A stretch of DNA of 45,218 nt from an uncultured Bacilli bacterium (lineage in GTDB: Bacteria > Bacillota_I > Bacilli_A > ML615J-28 > CAG-313). Made by a program: the position numbers and the translations under genes. The stretch is taken from the NCBI GenBank assembly GCA_934140285.1, contig CAKPBI010000013.1, positions 1 to 45,218 on the forward strand. Reading direction: 5' to 3'. How positions within the stretch are numbered: the stretch's first letter is position 1; every line of letters begins with the position of its first letter. Below, piece after piece: positions 32,839 through 41,801 of the stretch. Below the pieces are notes generated by a model, which saw only the letters and a program-made list of their open reading frames with translations, searched no databases and was not told where the DNA came from.

Positions 32839-33711
32839 ATGAAGAAAAAAATTATAATTGTAAGTATTTTAATTATTTTAGTGGTTGTGTTATTATTAAT
32901 ACCGAAAGATGTTTATGGTAAAATCTTCAAGAAAAATAAAAACAATGAACCAAAGATTGAAGAAAATCTTGTATATCAAACGATGTATGTAAAGAGTATG
33001 AATAAATATTTAGTCGGTGTTAAGGTTGGCGTTAAAGCTCTTGAAGAAGATGTAGTAAGTCAAAAATGGGATATCCTAACTAAAGATGTTTCACTAATTC
33101 CATCTGGTTATTCATCACCGATTGCCCTTTCGACTACGCTTTTAAGTCATGAGGTAAAAGATGGAGTTTTAACTCTTAATGTATCAGAAGACTTTTTATC
33201 ATCAGAAGGAAGACTCGCCATTGAATGTCTTGCTTGGAATTTCTGTAATGATGAAGTGAAAGAAATTGTTGTAAAGATCAATGATGAAAAAATCAATGAA
33301 GTAAATAATTACTATTTCCAAAAGATCTCTAAAGCAATGGGTGTAAACCTAACTTATGATACGATTGATATTTTTCAAGCAAATTATGTAACGATTACGC
33401 ATTATGAAGGTGATGTAATTAAACCAGTTACCTACTTTTATCAAAGTAACTTAAACCAATATGAGTACGTTATCAAGAAAGTTCTAACTAAAGATGAATC
33501 TTTAAAAGAATTAGTAATGGCAAAAAAATATAAGTATGAACTAAAAGATAAAGGATTAGTAATTTCTTTTGATTATAGTGAACAAATAAGTGATAATATT
33601 ATTAATACCTTTAAAGAAACTTTCAAAGATTATGATGATATTGTAAGTTTAACGATTAATGGTACGGATACTGTCTTATTAGAACTTGATTTTAAGGAAG
33701 TAAGTGAATAA
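32839..33711 (+). CDS. GerM-like (GerMN domain) membrane-anchored protein
   Basis: 290 aa. One N-terminal membrane segment (about 4-21) is followed by a short basic linker and two GerMN-type domains of about 120 residues. The first contains LVGVKVGVKALEEDVVSQKWDILT...GVLTLNVSEDFLS, the family pattern; the second is more divergent. In Bacillus GerM acts outside the membrane in sporulation and germination. It is followed by rdgB, as gerM is close to ysnA (rdgB) in Bacillus with rph between. GGAG lies before the ATG. Possible alternative: a general envelope protein, since GerMN domains also occur in non-sporulating bacteria. Confidence 0.7.
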   Translation: MKKKIIIVSILIILVVVLLLIPKDVYGKIFKKNKNNEPKIEENLVYQTMYVKSMNKYLVGVKVGVKALEEDVVSQKWDILTKDVSLIPSGYSSPIALSTTLLSHEVKDGVLTLNVSEDFLSSEGRLAIECLAWNFCNDEVKEIVVKINDEKINEVNNYYFQKISKAMGVNLTYDTIDIFQANYVTITHYEGDVIKPVTYFYQSNLNQYEYVIKKVLTKDESLKELVMAKKYKYELKDKGLVISFDYSEQISDNIINTFKETFKDYDDIVSLTINGTDTVLLELDFKEVSE

Positions 33712-33804
33712 ATAACTTAGATATAGATATTGAAAGTAATTATTTTCAATGTTTATATCTTTTCTTTCACTCATGTTTATGATAAAATATATAAGGGTGA
33801 TAAG

Positions 33805-34395
33805 ATGAAAATACTACTTGCGACAAATAATGAACATAAAGTAAAAGAATTTAAAGAAATTTTTGAAGAACAACAAATTAAGATAGAACTACTATCATTA
33901 AAGGAATTTCCCAAAGTTGAAGACCCAGTAGAAGATGGTAGCACTTTTTATGAAAATGCCTTGATTAAAGCTAAATACTACTATGACTTATTTAAAATAC
34001 CTGTATTCGCAGATGACTCTGGTCTTGTGGTTGAAGCCTTAAATGGTGAACCAGGCATCCATTCAGCAAGATTTGCTTCCACTACTATCCATAATGCTAG
34101 TTCTAAAGATAATAGGTTAAAACTTTTAAAATTAATGGAAACCAAAACTAACCGTAAGGCTCATTTTGTTTGTTCATTAGTCTATTATGATGGGGAAAAA
34201 ATCATAAATACAAATGGTGAGTTTTATGGTGAAATTGCCTTTGCAGAATCAGGGGAAAATGGTTTTGGATACGACTCTTTATTTTATCTACCTGAATATG
34301 GTCAAACCGTTTCATCCTTAGATGAAATGACAAAAAATAAACTAAGTCATCGCTATAAAGCAGTTAAAGCAATGATTGAAAAGTTAAATTTTTAA
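33805..34395 (+). CDS. rdgB: dITP/XTP pyrophosphatase (RdgB/HAM1)
   Basis: 196 aa, the usual length. ATNNEHKVKEF, FADDSGLVVEALNGEPGIHSARFA, GENGFGYDSLFYLPEYG and SHRYKA are the conserved blocks of the family, which hydrolyses non-canonical purine triphosphates to monophosphates and so cleans the nucleotide pool. ATG 33805 is chosen for the AAGGGTGA site; the open frame extends upstream to 33730 through non-coding sequence. It follows the gerM-like gene, probably in the same direction and operon. Confidence 0.96.
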   Translation: MKILLATNNEHKVKEFKEIFEEQQIKIELLSLKEFPKVEDPVEDGSTFYENALIKAKYYYDLFKIPVFADDSGLVVEALNGEPGIHSARFASTTIHNASSKDNRLKLLKLMETKTNRKAHFVCSLVYYDGEKIINTNGEFYGEIAFAESGENGFGYDSLFYLPEYGQTVSSLDEMTKNKLSHRYKAVKAMIEKLNF

Positions 34396-34416
34396 TAGTA
34401 TCAAAGAGCATAACAA

Positions 34417-34445
34417 TTGCAAAAAAACACTAAAAATGATATAAT
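34417..34445 (+). promoter_or_regulatory. rpsU promoter
   Basis: TTGCAA (34417-34422), 17-bp spacer, TATAAT (34440-34445), 38 bp before the rpsU start. Confidence 0.8.
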
Positions 34446-34483
34446 ATTGATGAATTTGTGGTGCGAAAGGAGGGACCAAGAAG

Positions 34484-34663
34484 ATGCCAAAAACTATCGT
34501 AAGAGAAAATGATACACTAGATGAAGCTTTAAAGAGATTTAAACGTGATGTTTCTAGATCAGGTACCCTTGTTGAAGCACGTAAGCGTCAACATTATATG
34601 AAACCTAGCGATGTACGTAAAGAAAAAAGACGTGCAGCTCGTAAAGCAGGTAACCGTCACTAA
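34484..34663 (+). CDS. rpsU: 30S ribosomal protein S21
   Basis: 59 aa: MPKTIVRENDTLDEALKRFK, then RDVSRSGTL and a strongly basic end (KEKRRAARKAGNRH). This is the complete S21. AAAGGAGG lies about 12 bases before the ATG. It has its own promoter and terminator. In Bacillus rpsU opens the macrolocus containing yqfC, yqfD, dnaG and sigA, and it does so here too. Confidence 0.98.
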   Translation: MPKTIVRENDTLDEALKRFKRDVSRSGTLVEARKRQHYMKPSDVRKEKRRAARKAGNRH

Positions 34664-34686
34664 TTGTTGATTCATTTAGTAACTAA

Positions 34687-34710
34687 GCACCCAATGGGTG
34701 TTTTTTTTTA
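34687..34710 (+). terminator. Intrinsic terminator
   Basis: GCACCC-AAT-GGGTG followed by nine T. It ends rpsU. Confidence 0.92.
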
Positions 34711-34751
34711 CTTTCTATAGACTTTATGGTATAATATTTCAGAGGTGAATT

Positions 34752-36899
34752 ATGAAGAAAAAAATCTTTTTTATATCGATATTTGTTTTTCTTATTTCCT
34801 TGTTTGGATGTAAGGGAAACAACATTAAATTAACTGTTGTAGATGAAAATGATAATGTAATTTTAGAAGAAACCTTAAATAAAGGTGATAGTTTTAACCT
34901 AGATGATATTGAAACTGAAACTGGTTATTACTATGTCTTTGATAAAACGAATGATGATTTAAAAAATATCTCATCAAGTGTTACGATTCATGCAACTCTT
35001 ACCGAATGTAAGAAAGTTGTAAAATACTATTTAGATAATGAATTAGTATTTGAAAAAGAAGGTAAATATTCTGATGATTTAACAGTTACTGACTTAAATT
35101 TACCAGAATACATTGTTAATTTAAGATGGAGTGAAGAAGTAAACGAAGAAAATCACTGTATATACGTTAATTACTATGCTAAGTATCTTGTAAAAACTGT
35201 AACTGTAAACTTTACATACAAGAATTCTTTATTAAGATCAGTGGAAATTCCTTATGGTACAAGTACAACCATTCCAACCGATCTTGTTCCTAACACTGGT
35301 TATTATTATGTATGGAACAAAACTAACGATGATTTAACAAACTTAAAAGAAGATGTAACAGTAGAAGCAACTAAATTTGAATATGATGTTTATGTTAAGT
35401 ATTTAATCGATAACAAAATCTTCTATGAAGGTAAAACAACTTACTATGGTACGGTTAATCTACCTCAACTTCCCACTTATGTTGGCTATTATGAATGGCA
35501 ATTAACGGAGAAGTTTGAAAATAATACATACTACCATGAATATAATTTATACTATGAATTAAAGATTAGTAAGATTAACTATTATGATGGGGATACAAAA
35601 TTAGAATTAGAACCATCTAGTTATACCGTTTTTGATGAATTAACTTTCCCCGCAGTTGAAAAAGAAGGCTATAGTTTTGTTGGTTGGTTTGCTTCTGAGA
35701 TTTCAACTTACCGTTATACAACCTTACCAGAATCTTCAAGAGGCGATCTTACCTTATATGCAAGATACGTTAAAACCTCAAACTTCAAGAATATTAAATT
35801 ACCAGAAAGTGACTACTACTTTACGGCGATCAATAAAAACTTTGTTGATGGTAAGTATTACTTCCAACCTGAGTTCCCAGCTGGGGTTCCTTCGACTAGT
35901 GTTCTTGACTATTCTTGGGATGTTTATGATAGTGAGATTGCTAAAGTATCTGGTTATTCTTCAATCTCAGCTAAGAAGTATGGCTACACCGTTCTTAGTG
36001 CGTCATTAATTCTTGGACCAAAGGTTACAATAACATGTATAATTAAAGCTACTAGTGATGGTATTTACCTATCAAATGAAGAAGAAGCCAATACTCATGA
36101 ATTCTGCACGGTAACTTTTGTTGATAAAGATGATAAGAATTTACTAACCCAAGTTATTGAAAAAGGTTCTAATGTCATTCCACCGATCCCTACTAAATAT
36201 GAAGGATTAAAATTTGTGGGTTGGGATCATGAACTTTATGGTATTACGGAAGATATAACCATTAAAGCAACTTATACCGCAGGTACTAATAACTATGTTG
36301 GTAAGAAGATTGCGATCATCGGTGATAGTATTTCAACTTTTGATAACTATGTACCTAAAGGTTTTGCAACTTTCTATCCAAATCCAACCGTTGATATTTT
36401 TGATTACAACCGTACTTGGTGGATGCAAACTATTAACGCACTTGGTGCTGGCTTATTTGTTAATAACTCATATTCAGGAAGTTTTGTTACCGCTGGTGAA
36501 TATGGTACTAACACAACTAAACGTACCAACTATACAGCGATTAACAACGAAAAACCTGATGTTATCTTAATCTACATGGGAACTAACGATTGTGGTAGTA
36601 GAGTTAGCGAAAGAAGATTCTATGAAGAATACAAAATAATGCTTGAAAACCTAAAATTCCTATGTCCTGATGCGGAAATAATTGCATGCACATTACCTAC
36701 ATCAATATGCTATGGCTCAGAAGATCAAGCCGCTTATACTACCGCTATCTTCAATGCGGCAGGTGAACTAGGTATTCGTGTAATCGATATGACTGATGTC
36801 AATCTTCGTTCTTCATTAATTGATACTGCCCATCCAACATATGCTGGAATGAAGCTTATCGCGGATAAATTAATTAGTGAACTTACATCAAATGAATAA
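34752..36899 (+). CDS. Surface lipoprotein with InlB-type repeats and a C-terminal SGNH/GDSL hydrolase
   Basis: 715 aa. The signal peptide ends in a lipobox (SLFGC, Cys20). Residues about 25-270 hold repeated beta-modules; the two segments with TGYYYV(F/W)(D/N)KTNDDL are near-duplicates. About 275-340 and 450-510 are InlB/List-Bact repeats (EGYSFVGWFAS, LKFVGWDHELY). The hydrolase domain (about 515-715) has IAIIGDSIST (Ser526), NNSYSGS, YMGTNDCG and DTAHPTYAG (Asp691, His694), the four SGNH blocks, so it is likely an active esterase or acetylhydrolase acting outside the cell on glycans or lipids. It interrupts the conserved rpsU-yqfC order, suggesting later insertion, and shares InlB-type repeats with the 1553-aa protein. 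Confidence 0.88.
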   Translation: MKKKIFFISIFVFLISLFGCKGNNIKLTVVDENDNVILEETLNKGDSFNLDDIETETGYYYVFDKTNDDLKNISSSVTIHATLTECKKVVKYYLDNELVFEKEGKYSDDLTVTDLNLPEYIVNLRWSEEVNEENHCIYVNYYAKYLVKTVTVNFTYKNSLLRSVEIPYGTSTTIPTDLVPNTGYYYVWNKTNDDLTNLKEDVTVEATKFEYDVYVKYLIDNKIFYEGKTTYYGTVNLPQLPTYVGYYEWQLTEKFENNTYYHEYNLYYELKISKINYYDGDTKLELEPSSYTVFDELTFPAVEKEGYSFVGWFASEISTYRYTTLPESSRGDLTLYARYVKTSNFKNIKLPESDYYFTAINKNFVDGKYYFQPEFPAGVPSTSVLDYSWDVYDSEIAKVSGYSSISAKKYGYTVLSASLILGPKVTITCIIKATSDGIYLSNEEEANTHEFCTVTFVDKDDKNLLTQVIEKGSNVIPPIPTKYEGLKFVGWDHELYGITEDITIKATYTAGTNNYVGKKIAIIGDSISTFDNYVPKGFATFYPNPTVDIFDYNRTWWMQTINALGAGLFVNNSYSGSFVTAGEYGTNTTKRTNYTAINNEKPDVILIYMGTNDCGSRVSERRFYEEYKIMLENLKFLCPDAEIIACTLPTSICYGSEDQAAYTTAIFNAAGELGIRVIDMTDVNLRSSLIDTAHPTYAGMKLIADKLISELTSNE

Positions 36900-36902
36900 A
36901 AG

Positions 36903-36929
36903 AAAATAGACCTTTCGAGGTCTATTTTT
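36903..36929 (+). terminator. Intrinsic terminator
   Basis: AAAATAGACC pairs with GGTCTATTTT around TTTCGA and is followed by T. Confidence 0.9.
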
Positions 36930-36963
36930 AGTTATTTTTCATATAATTATTTAGGTGAATAAC

Positions 36964-37173
36964 ATGGCTCTTAATGATCTTTTAAAACCAAGTATCAAGG
37001 TATATGAAAACTCTTTAGTAATAATCAATAACTATCAAGCCTTAAATGATTATACAAATCAAAAAATAATAATTGATAAATATGAAATAAGTGGTAACAA
37101 CTTAATAATTAAATCAATGGATGAACAAATGGTCAAGATTGATGGGGAAATTAAAGAAATCAAGTTTATTTAA
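36964..37173 (+). CDS. yqfC: Sporulation protein YqfC (YabP/YqfC family)
   Basis: 69 aa. The repeating beta pattern IKVYENSLVIINNYQALNDY, KIIIDKYEISGNNLIIKSM, MVKIDGEIKEIKF matches YabP/YqfC proteins, which are small sporulation proteins made under sigma-E in Bacillus. The start at 36964 is taken because AGG lies eight bases upstream; GTG 36955 is in frame. The 3' end overlaps the yqfD gene by about 30 bp. The pair in this order is diagnostic and supports both calls. Confidence 0.8.
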   Translation: MALNDLLKPSIKVYENSLVIINNYQALNDYTNQKIIIDKYEISGNNLIIKSMDEQMVKIDGEIKEIKFI

Positions 37174-38293
37174 AAAGTTTTACCCCTATAAAGTTACTAC
37201 GTCTAAAGAAGTTTTATTAAAATATCCTAAATTTAAAGCCTTTTATTTAACCGAAGTTAATAATAACATTGAATTTTATACAACTAAAAAGGGAATTCTT
37301 CCTTTTATCAATGATGAAGAAGTAGATATAAAAAACAACTATAACACCTTTTTTAAGAAAGTAATTAAGAAAAATATCTTATTGATTATTTCCCTTCTAT
37401 TAATCTTTGTTTTATTCATTATTTCTAGTAATTACATTAGAGAAATATCCTTTTTAAATCCTGATACTTATGACTATGATATCTATGAAGATGTGAAAAA
37501 ACACTTAAAAAAACATCCCATTGGTTATACTTTAGATGTAAGTGTTAATGAATTAAACCATGAACTGAGAAAAAGTTATCCCCATTTTACCTATATTGGA
37601 GCCTCAAAACTTTCCTCAAAAATAATCATTGAAATTGTTACTGAAAAGCTTCCTAAAATTGTTTTATCTGATACATCGGAAAAAGGTGACATTATTTCTT
37701 TATTTGATGGCTATATTGTTGGGATTAGTTCTAAACGAGGAATTGTCAATGTTACCTCATCTCAAAGCGTCAAAAAAGGCGAACTCTTAATTTCTGGGAA
37801 CCTTAATTTTACGACTAACCCAAATGATGTTTCCAACTACGTTCATCCTGAGGGTTTAATCCTTGGTAATGTTGTAACGTATGAAAAAATTAAAGTCTTA
37901 AAAGAACAAAAAGAAGTAGTTTATTCTGGAGCAGCTAAATCATATTTTGTCTTAAGTTTTTTAGACAAAACTCTAAAGATTAATAAAAAAACTTTTACAA
38001 GAGTTGGTCATAGCCGTATGGATAATGTATTTAATATCGGAAGTCTACTAACCTTAAAAAAGCAAACAGACTATGAAAAAGTTGAAGCGATTATTACTTA
38101 TAATGAAGATGAAGCTATCAAGTATGCCTTATCAAAAGTGAAATATGACTTTCTCCATTTCCGAGTGTCAAATAAAGAATATATCCACTATATTAACCTA
38201 ATGGAAGTAGAAGAATATGATGAATATTTTGAGGTAACATTTATTATGAAAACAACAAGAAATATGGGTAAATTTCAAAAATTAATTAGTTAA
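37142..38293 (+). CDS. yqfD: Stage IV sporulation protein YqfD
   Basis: 383 aa, close to the 398 aa of the Bacillus protein. One membrane segment at about 80-101 (NILLIISLLLIFVLFIISSNYI) separates a short N-terminus from a long extracytoplasmic part. YIREISFLNPDTY, a helical segment with LRKSYPHFTYIGASKLSSKIIIEI, and DIISLFDGYIVGISSKRGIVNVTSSQSVKKGELLISG correspond to conserved YqfD blocks, the last being a lipoyl-like hairpin. Known relatives are required for cortex and engulfment stages. It follows yqfC with overlap. In Bacillus phoH, ybeY, dgkA, cdd, era and recO follow; here glyS comes next. Confidence 0.85.
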   Translation: MGKLKKSSLFKKFYPYKVTTSKEVLLKYPKFKAFYLTEVNNNIEFYTTKKGILPFINDEEVDIKNNYNTFFKKVIKKNILLIISLLLIFVLFIISSNYIREISFLNPDTYDYDIYEDVKKHLKKHPIGYTLDVSVNELNHELRKSYPHFTYIGASKLSSKIIIEIVTEKLPKIVLSDTSEKGDIISLFDGYIVGISSKRGIVNVTSSQSVKKGELLISGNLNFTTNPNDVSNYVHPEGLILGNVVTYEKIKVLKEQKEVVYSGAAKSYFVLSFLDKTLKINKKTFTRVGHSRMDNVFNIGSLLTLKKQTDYEKVEAIITYNEDEAIKYALSKVKYDFLHFRVSNKEYIHYINLMEVEEYDEYFEVTFIMKTTRNMGKFQKLIS

Positions 38294-38443
38294 AATCTAA
38301 ATTACCAAACTTAAAGAATTATTCAATAATAAAGTTTAAATTAGTTTTAAGCTCTATTTGTGGATAATTCTTTTTCTTTATGATTATTTCCGTAAAGCCT
38401 TTAAAATTTTTTCATAATTTACTTTAATTTTTTTATAAATCTA

Positions 38444-38472
38444 TTGACAAATGAAAATTTCTTTGGTATAAT
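38444..38472 (+). promoter_or_regulatory. Strong promoter of the glyS-dnaG-sigA operon
   Basis: TTGACA (38444-38449), 17-bp spacer, TATAAT (38467-38472), both consensus. The leader of about 70 nt has no T-box (no GGGTGG-type sequence or specifier stem), so glyS is apparently not tRNA-regulated. Confidence 0.88.
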
Positions 38473-38548
38473 AAGACAGTTAAATAGTATATAATGGAGT
38501 AGAATCCATAAATGTCCAAATTACTAGAGTGAAAGTTGGTGTAAAATT

Positions 38549-39916
38549 ATGATGACAATGGAAAAATTCGTAAACTATTTAAAGCAATATGGTTTTGTAT
38601 ACCAAGGCAGTGAGATCTATGGTGGTCTTTCTAACTCTTGGGATTTTGGTCCCCTTGGCGTTGAACTAAAAAACAACATCAAGAAAGCTTGGTGGAAAGC
38701 CTTTGTTCAATCTTGTCCTAATAATGTGGGTCTTGATGCGGCTATCTTAATGAATCCAGAAACATGGGTTGCGAGTGGTCATGTTGGAGGATTTTCTGAT
38801 CCTTTAATTGACTGTAAAAATTGTGGTACAAGACATCGTGCTGACAAATTAATCGAAGAGTATACTCATGGTGAAATAACTGGTGATGGTTGGGATAATG
38901 AAAAACTTTATAATTATCTTGTTGAACATAAAATTGCTTGCCCTGATTGTGGTAGCACCAACTTTACGCCTATCCGTAAATTTAATTTAATGTTCCAAAC
39001 TCACATTGGCGTAGTAGATGATAGTAAGAGTTTAGTTTACTTACGTCCAGAGACTGCTCAAGGTATCTTTGTAAACTTTAAAAATGTTCAAAGAACTTCC
39101 CGTAAGAAAGTCCCATTTGGTATTGGTCAAATAGGTAAGAGTTTCCGTAATGAAATTACTCCTGGTAATTTTATCTTTAGAATTCGTGAATTTGAACAAA
39201 TGGAACTTGAATTCTTCTGTAAACCAGGAACTGACCTTGAATGGTTCAACTACTGGCGTAAATATTGTCTTGATTTCTTACATAACATTGGTTTAAAAGA
39301 TGAACTTGTAAGAACAAGAGATCATGCTAAAGAAGAATTATGTTTCTACTCCAAAGCTACTACCGATATTGAATTCAAGTATCTATTTGGTTGGGGTGAA
39401 CTTTGGGGAATTGCTGACAGAACCGACTATGACCTAAAGGTTCATCAAGAACACTCTGGAGAAAATCTTGAATACTTAGATCCTGAAACTAACCAAAAGT
39501 ACTTACCATATGTAATTGAACCAAGTCTTGGTGTTGAAAGATTACTACTTGCGGTACTCACTAGTGCCTATGAAGAAGAAGCACTTCCTGATGGTGATGT
39601 ACGTGATGTTCTTCATCTTGATCCAAAACTTGCACCTGTAAAAGTTGCGGTATTACCTCTTGTTAACAAGCTAAATGACAAAGCAACTGAAGTTTACCAA
39701 AAGTTAGCTCAAGAATTTAACTGTGAATATGACACTAGCGGTAAGATTGGTAAAAGATATCGTCGTCAAGATGCGATCGGTACTCCATTCTGTGTAACTG
39801 TTGACTTTGATACTTTAGAAGATGAAACTGTAACTGTTCGTGATCGTGATACTATGGAACAATTCCGTATTAAAATCAGTGAACTTGAAGAATTCATTAG
39901 TAAAAAACTTAAATAA
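38549..39916 (+). CDS. glyS: Glycyl-tRNA synthetase, single-chain (alpha2) type
   Basis: 455 aa, class II synthetase of the dimeric type found in mycoplasmas, some Firmicutes and eukaryotes. QYGFVYQGSEIYGGLSNSWDFGPLGVELKNNIKKAWW, a zinc-like pair (CKNCGTRH and CPDCGSTNF), MFQTHIG, YLRPETAQGIFVNFKN, SFRNEITPGNFIFRIREFEQMELEFF and EPSLGVERLLLAVL are family signatures. The anticodon-binding domain (about 360-455) closes the protein. In Bacillus the same locus carries the unrelated tetrameric glyQ-glyS pair, so the type has been exchanged in situ. ATG 38549 or 38552 could start; the ribosome site is weak. Confidence 0.97.
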   Translation: MMTMEKFVNYLKQYGFVYQGSEIYGGLSNSWDFGPLGVELKNNIKKAWWKAFVQSCPNNVGLDAAILMNPETWVASGHVGGFSDPLIDCKNCGTRHRADKLIEEYTHGEITGDGWDNEKLYNYLVEHKIACPDCGSTNFTPIRKFNLMFQTHIGVVDDSKSLVYLRPETAQGIFVNFKNVQRTSRKKVPFGIGQIGKSFRNEITPGNFIFRIREFEQMELEFFCKPGTDLEWFNYWRKYCLDFLHNIGLKDELVRTRDHAKEELCFYSKATTDIEFKYLFGWGELWGIADRTDYDLKVHQEHSGENLEYLDPETNQKYLPYVIEPSLGVERLLLAVLTSAYEEEALPDGDVRDVLHLDPKLAPVKVAVLPLVNKLNDKATEVYQKLAQEFNCEYDTSGKIGKRYRRQDAIGTPFCVTVDFDTLEDETVTVRDRDTMEQFRIKISELEEFISKKLK

Positions 39917-39965
39917 GAGTATAAATAATAACAAATTATAAATAAAATAATTAAAGGAGGGCTAA

Positions 39966-41801
39966 ATGATTCCAAAATCTGTAACGAAACAAGTTATTGA
40001 TGCTACCGATATTGTCGAAGTAATTGGCGAATATGTGACGTTAAAGAAAAAAGGAACAAGTTATTTTGGACTTTGTCCTTTCCATGATGACAAAAACCCT
40101 TCTATGAGTGTCAGTGGTGAGAAAAAGATTTTCAATTGTTTCAGTTGTGGTACTAAAGGTAATGTAATTTACTTTGTCGCAAAACACGATAACCTAACAA
40201 TGGAACAAGCAACCATCAAACTCGCTAAACGAGCAGGCATTAAAATTGATGATTCCCTAACTTTAGAGGATGCAAAGAAAACTAGATTATATAATTTAAT
40301 GAGTGAAGCCTACAACTTTTATCGTTTCTACTTGTATAGTAGCGAAGAAGGACGTGTAGCACTTGAATACTTAAAAAGAAGAGGCATTACCGATAAAGAA
40401 ATCGATGAATTTAAGATTGGCCTTGCTCCAAAAGCCTTGAACTACCTAAATCAAGCTTTATCTAAAAAAGGCTATACTAATCTTGATCAATTAGAACTTG
40501 GATTAATCAAAGATGATAATGGTCAAGTACGTGATGTATTTAGAGATCGTATTATGTTTTCTATTTGTAATCCAAGTGGTCAAATTGTAGGTTTTAGTGG
40601 TCGTATCTATGAGACATCAGACCAAGCTAAGTACATTAATTCAACGGAAAACTATATTTTCCATAAGGCAGAGCTTTTGTATCACTATCATGAGGCTAGC
40701 CTTGAAATTAGAAAATTAAATCAAGTCTTTATTTTTGAAGGTTTTATGGATATTATCGCGGTAAATCATGCGGGAATCAACAACTCGGTTGCGACCATGG
40801 GAACAGCCTTAAGTAAAGAACATCTAAAACTAATTACCGATTTAACTAAAAATGTTGTCTTGTTCTTTGATGGTGATGAAGCCGGAATTAAAGCGATGAA
40901 ACGCTCAGCCGGAATGTTTTCAAGTGTATCCATCATTCCAAGTGCCGTAATGTTACCGGATAATTTAGACCCTGATGAATATATTACAAAATATGGAGCA
41001 ATAAAATTTCAAGAATATGTTCAAAATAATATGAAGAACGTTTATTTGGTACTATATCAAAATGCTCTAAAGAAAGTATTCTTAGGTGATTTTACGACCG
41101 TTCAAACTTTTAAAAATGAAGTAATTGAATTAATGCGAATGGCAAGAAATGAAGTAATAACTAATTATTTCATTAACCAAATGGCAACTGATCTTAAAGT
41201 TGATGTATCTAACCTAAAAAATGAAATTGATAACTTAATTGATTATCACCATAGTACATACATCGATGAACAACCTACGCCACAAGAAGTAAATCCAGAA
41301 ATCCCTCTAAGAAAGAAAAAAATTGTAAAGATTACCCCAAAAGTTGTAATTGCTTATAATACAATCATTAAATTTAGTGTTGGGTCAAAAGATTTATTTA
41401 CAAACGCCTTTTTAGAAATTGCTAGAGATGATATGATTAGGTATCCTGGCTCATCTTTAATTGGACAATTTGATTTACTGTATGTTATATGCCAATTCTA
41501 TAGTGATTATGGCGATAAGGAAGGTATCGGGGAAGATAAATTCTATGAATTATTAAAAGATAAACCAGATGGTTTAAAACTTGCTAAAGCTATCTTTAGT
41601 GATTCATTTATTGATACAAAAAATCAACAATTATTTAAAGATAGTTTACTTACAATCAAAGATTACTTTATTAAACTTGATAATGCTGCCTCATACAATG
41701 CTGCTTTATTTGGTTTAGATGGTGAAGATAATAAAAATGTTAATGATTTTATGGAATTAAACAAAATTCAGAAAAAAATCGTCAACGAGGAGGATTTTTA
41801 A
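39966..41801 (+). CDS. dnaG: DNA primase
   Basis: 611 aa. CHC2 zinc finger with C37, H40, C58 and C61 (CPFHDDKNPS and FNCFSCG), catalytic core with a Toprim domain (VFIFEGFMDIIAV, VVLFFDGDEAG), and a C-terminal helicase-binding part that is weakly conserved. It makes RNA primers at the replication fork. AAAGGAGGGC lies just before the ATG. The stop TAA overlaps the sigA start (TAATG), and the dnaG-sigA order is as in Bacillus. Confidence 0.97.
   Translation: MIPKSVTKQVIDATDIVEVIGEYVTLKKKGTSYFGLCPFHDDKNPSMSVSGEKKIFNCFSCGTKGNVIYFVAKHDNLTMEQATIKLAKRAGIKIDDSLTLEDAKKTRLYNLMSEAYNFYRFYLYSSEEGRVALEYLKRRGITDKEIDEFKIGLAPKALNYLNQALSKKGYTNLDQLELGLIKDDNGQVRDVFRDRIMFSICNPSGQIVGFSGRIYETSDQAKYINSTENYIFHKAELLYHYHEASLEIRKLNQVFIFEGFMDIIAVNHAGINNSVATMGTALSKEHLKLITDLTKNVVLFFDGDEAGIKAMKRSAGMFSSVSIIPSAVMLPDNLDPDEYITKYGAIKFQEYVQNNMKNVYLVLYQNALKKVFLGDFTTVQTFKNEVIELMRMARNEVITNYFINQMATDLKVDVSNLKNEIDNLIDYHHSTYIDEQPTPQEVNPEIPLRKKKIVKITPKVVIAYNTIIKFSVGSKDLFTNAFLEIARDDMIRYPGSSLIGQFDLLYVICQFYSDYGDKEGIGEDKFYELLKDKPDGLKLAKAIFSDSFIDTKNQQLFKDSLLTIKDYFIKLDNAASYNAALFGLDGEDNKNVNDFMELNKIQKKIVNEEDF

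Noticed and set aside
38294..38548. T-box riboswitch before glyS
   Set aside because: No T-box sequence, specifier loop or terminator/antiterminator pair; the promoter leaves only about 70 nt of leader.
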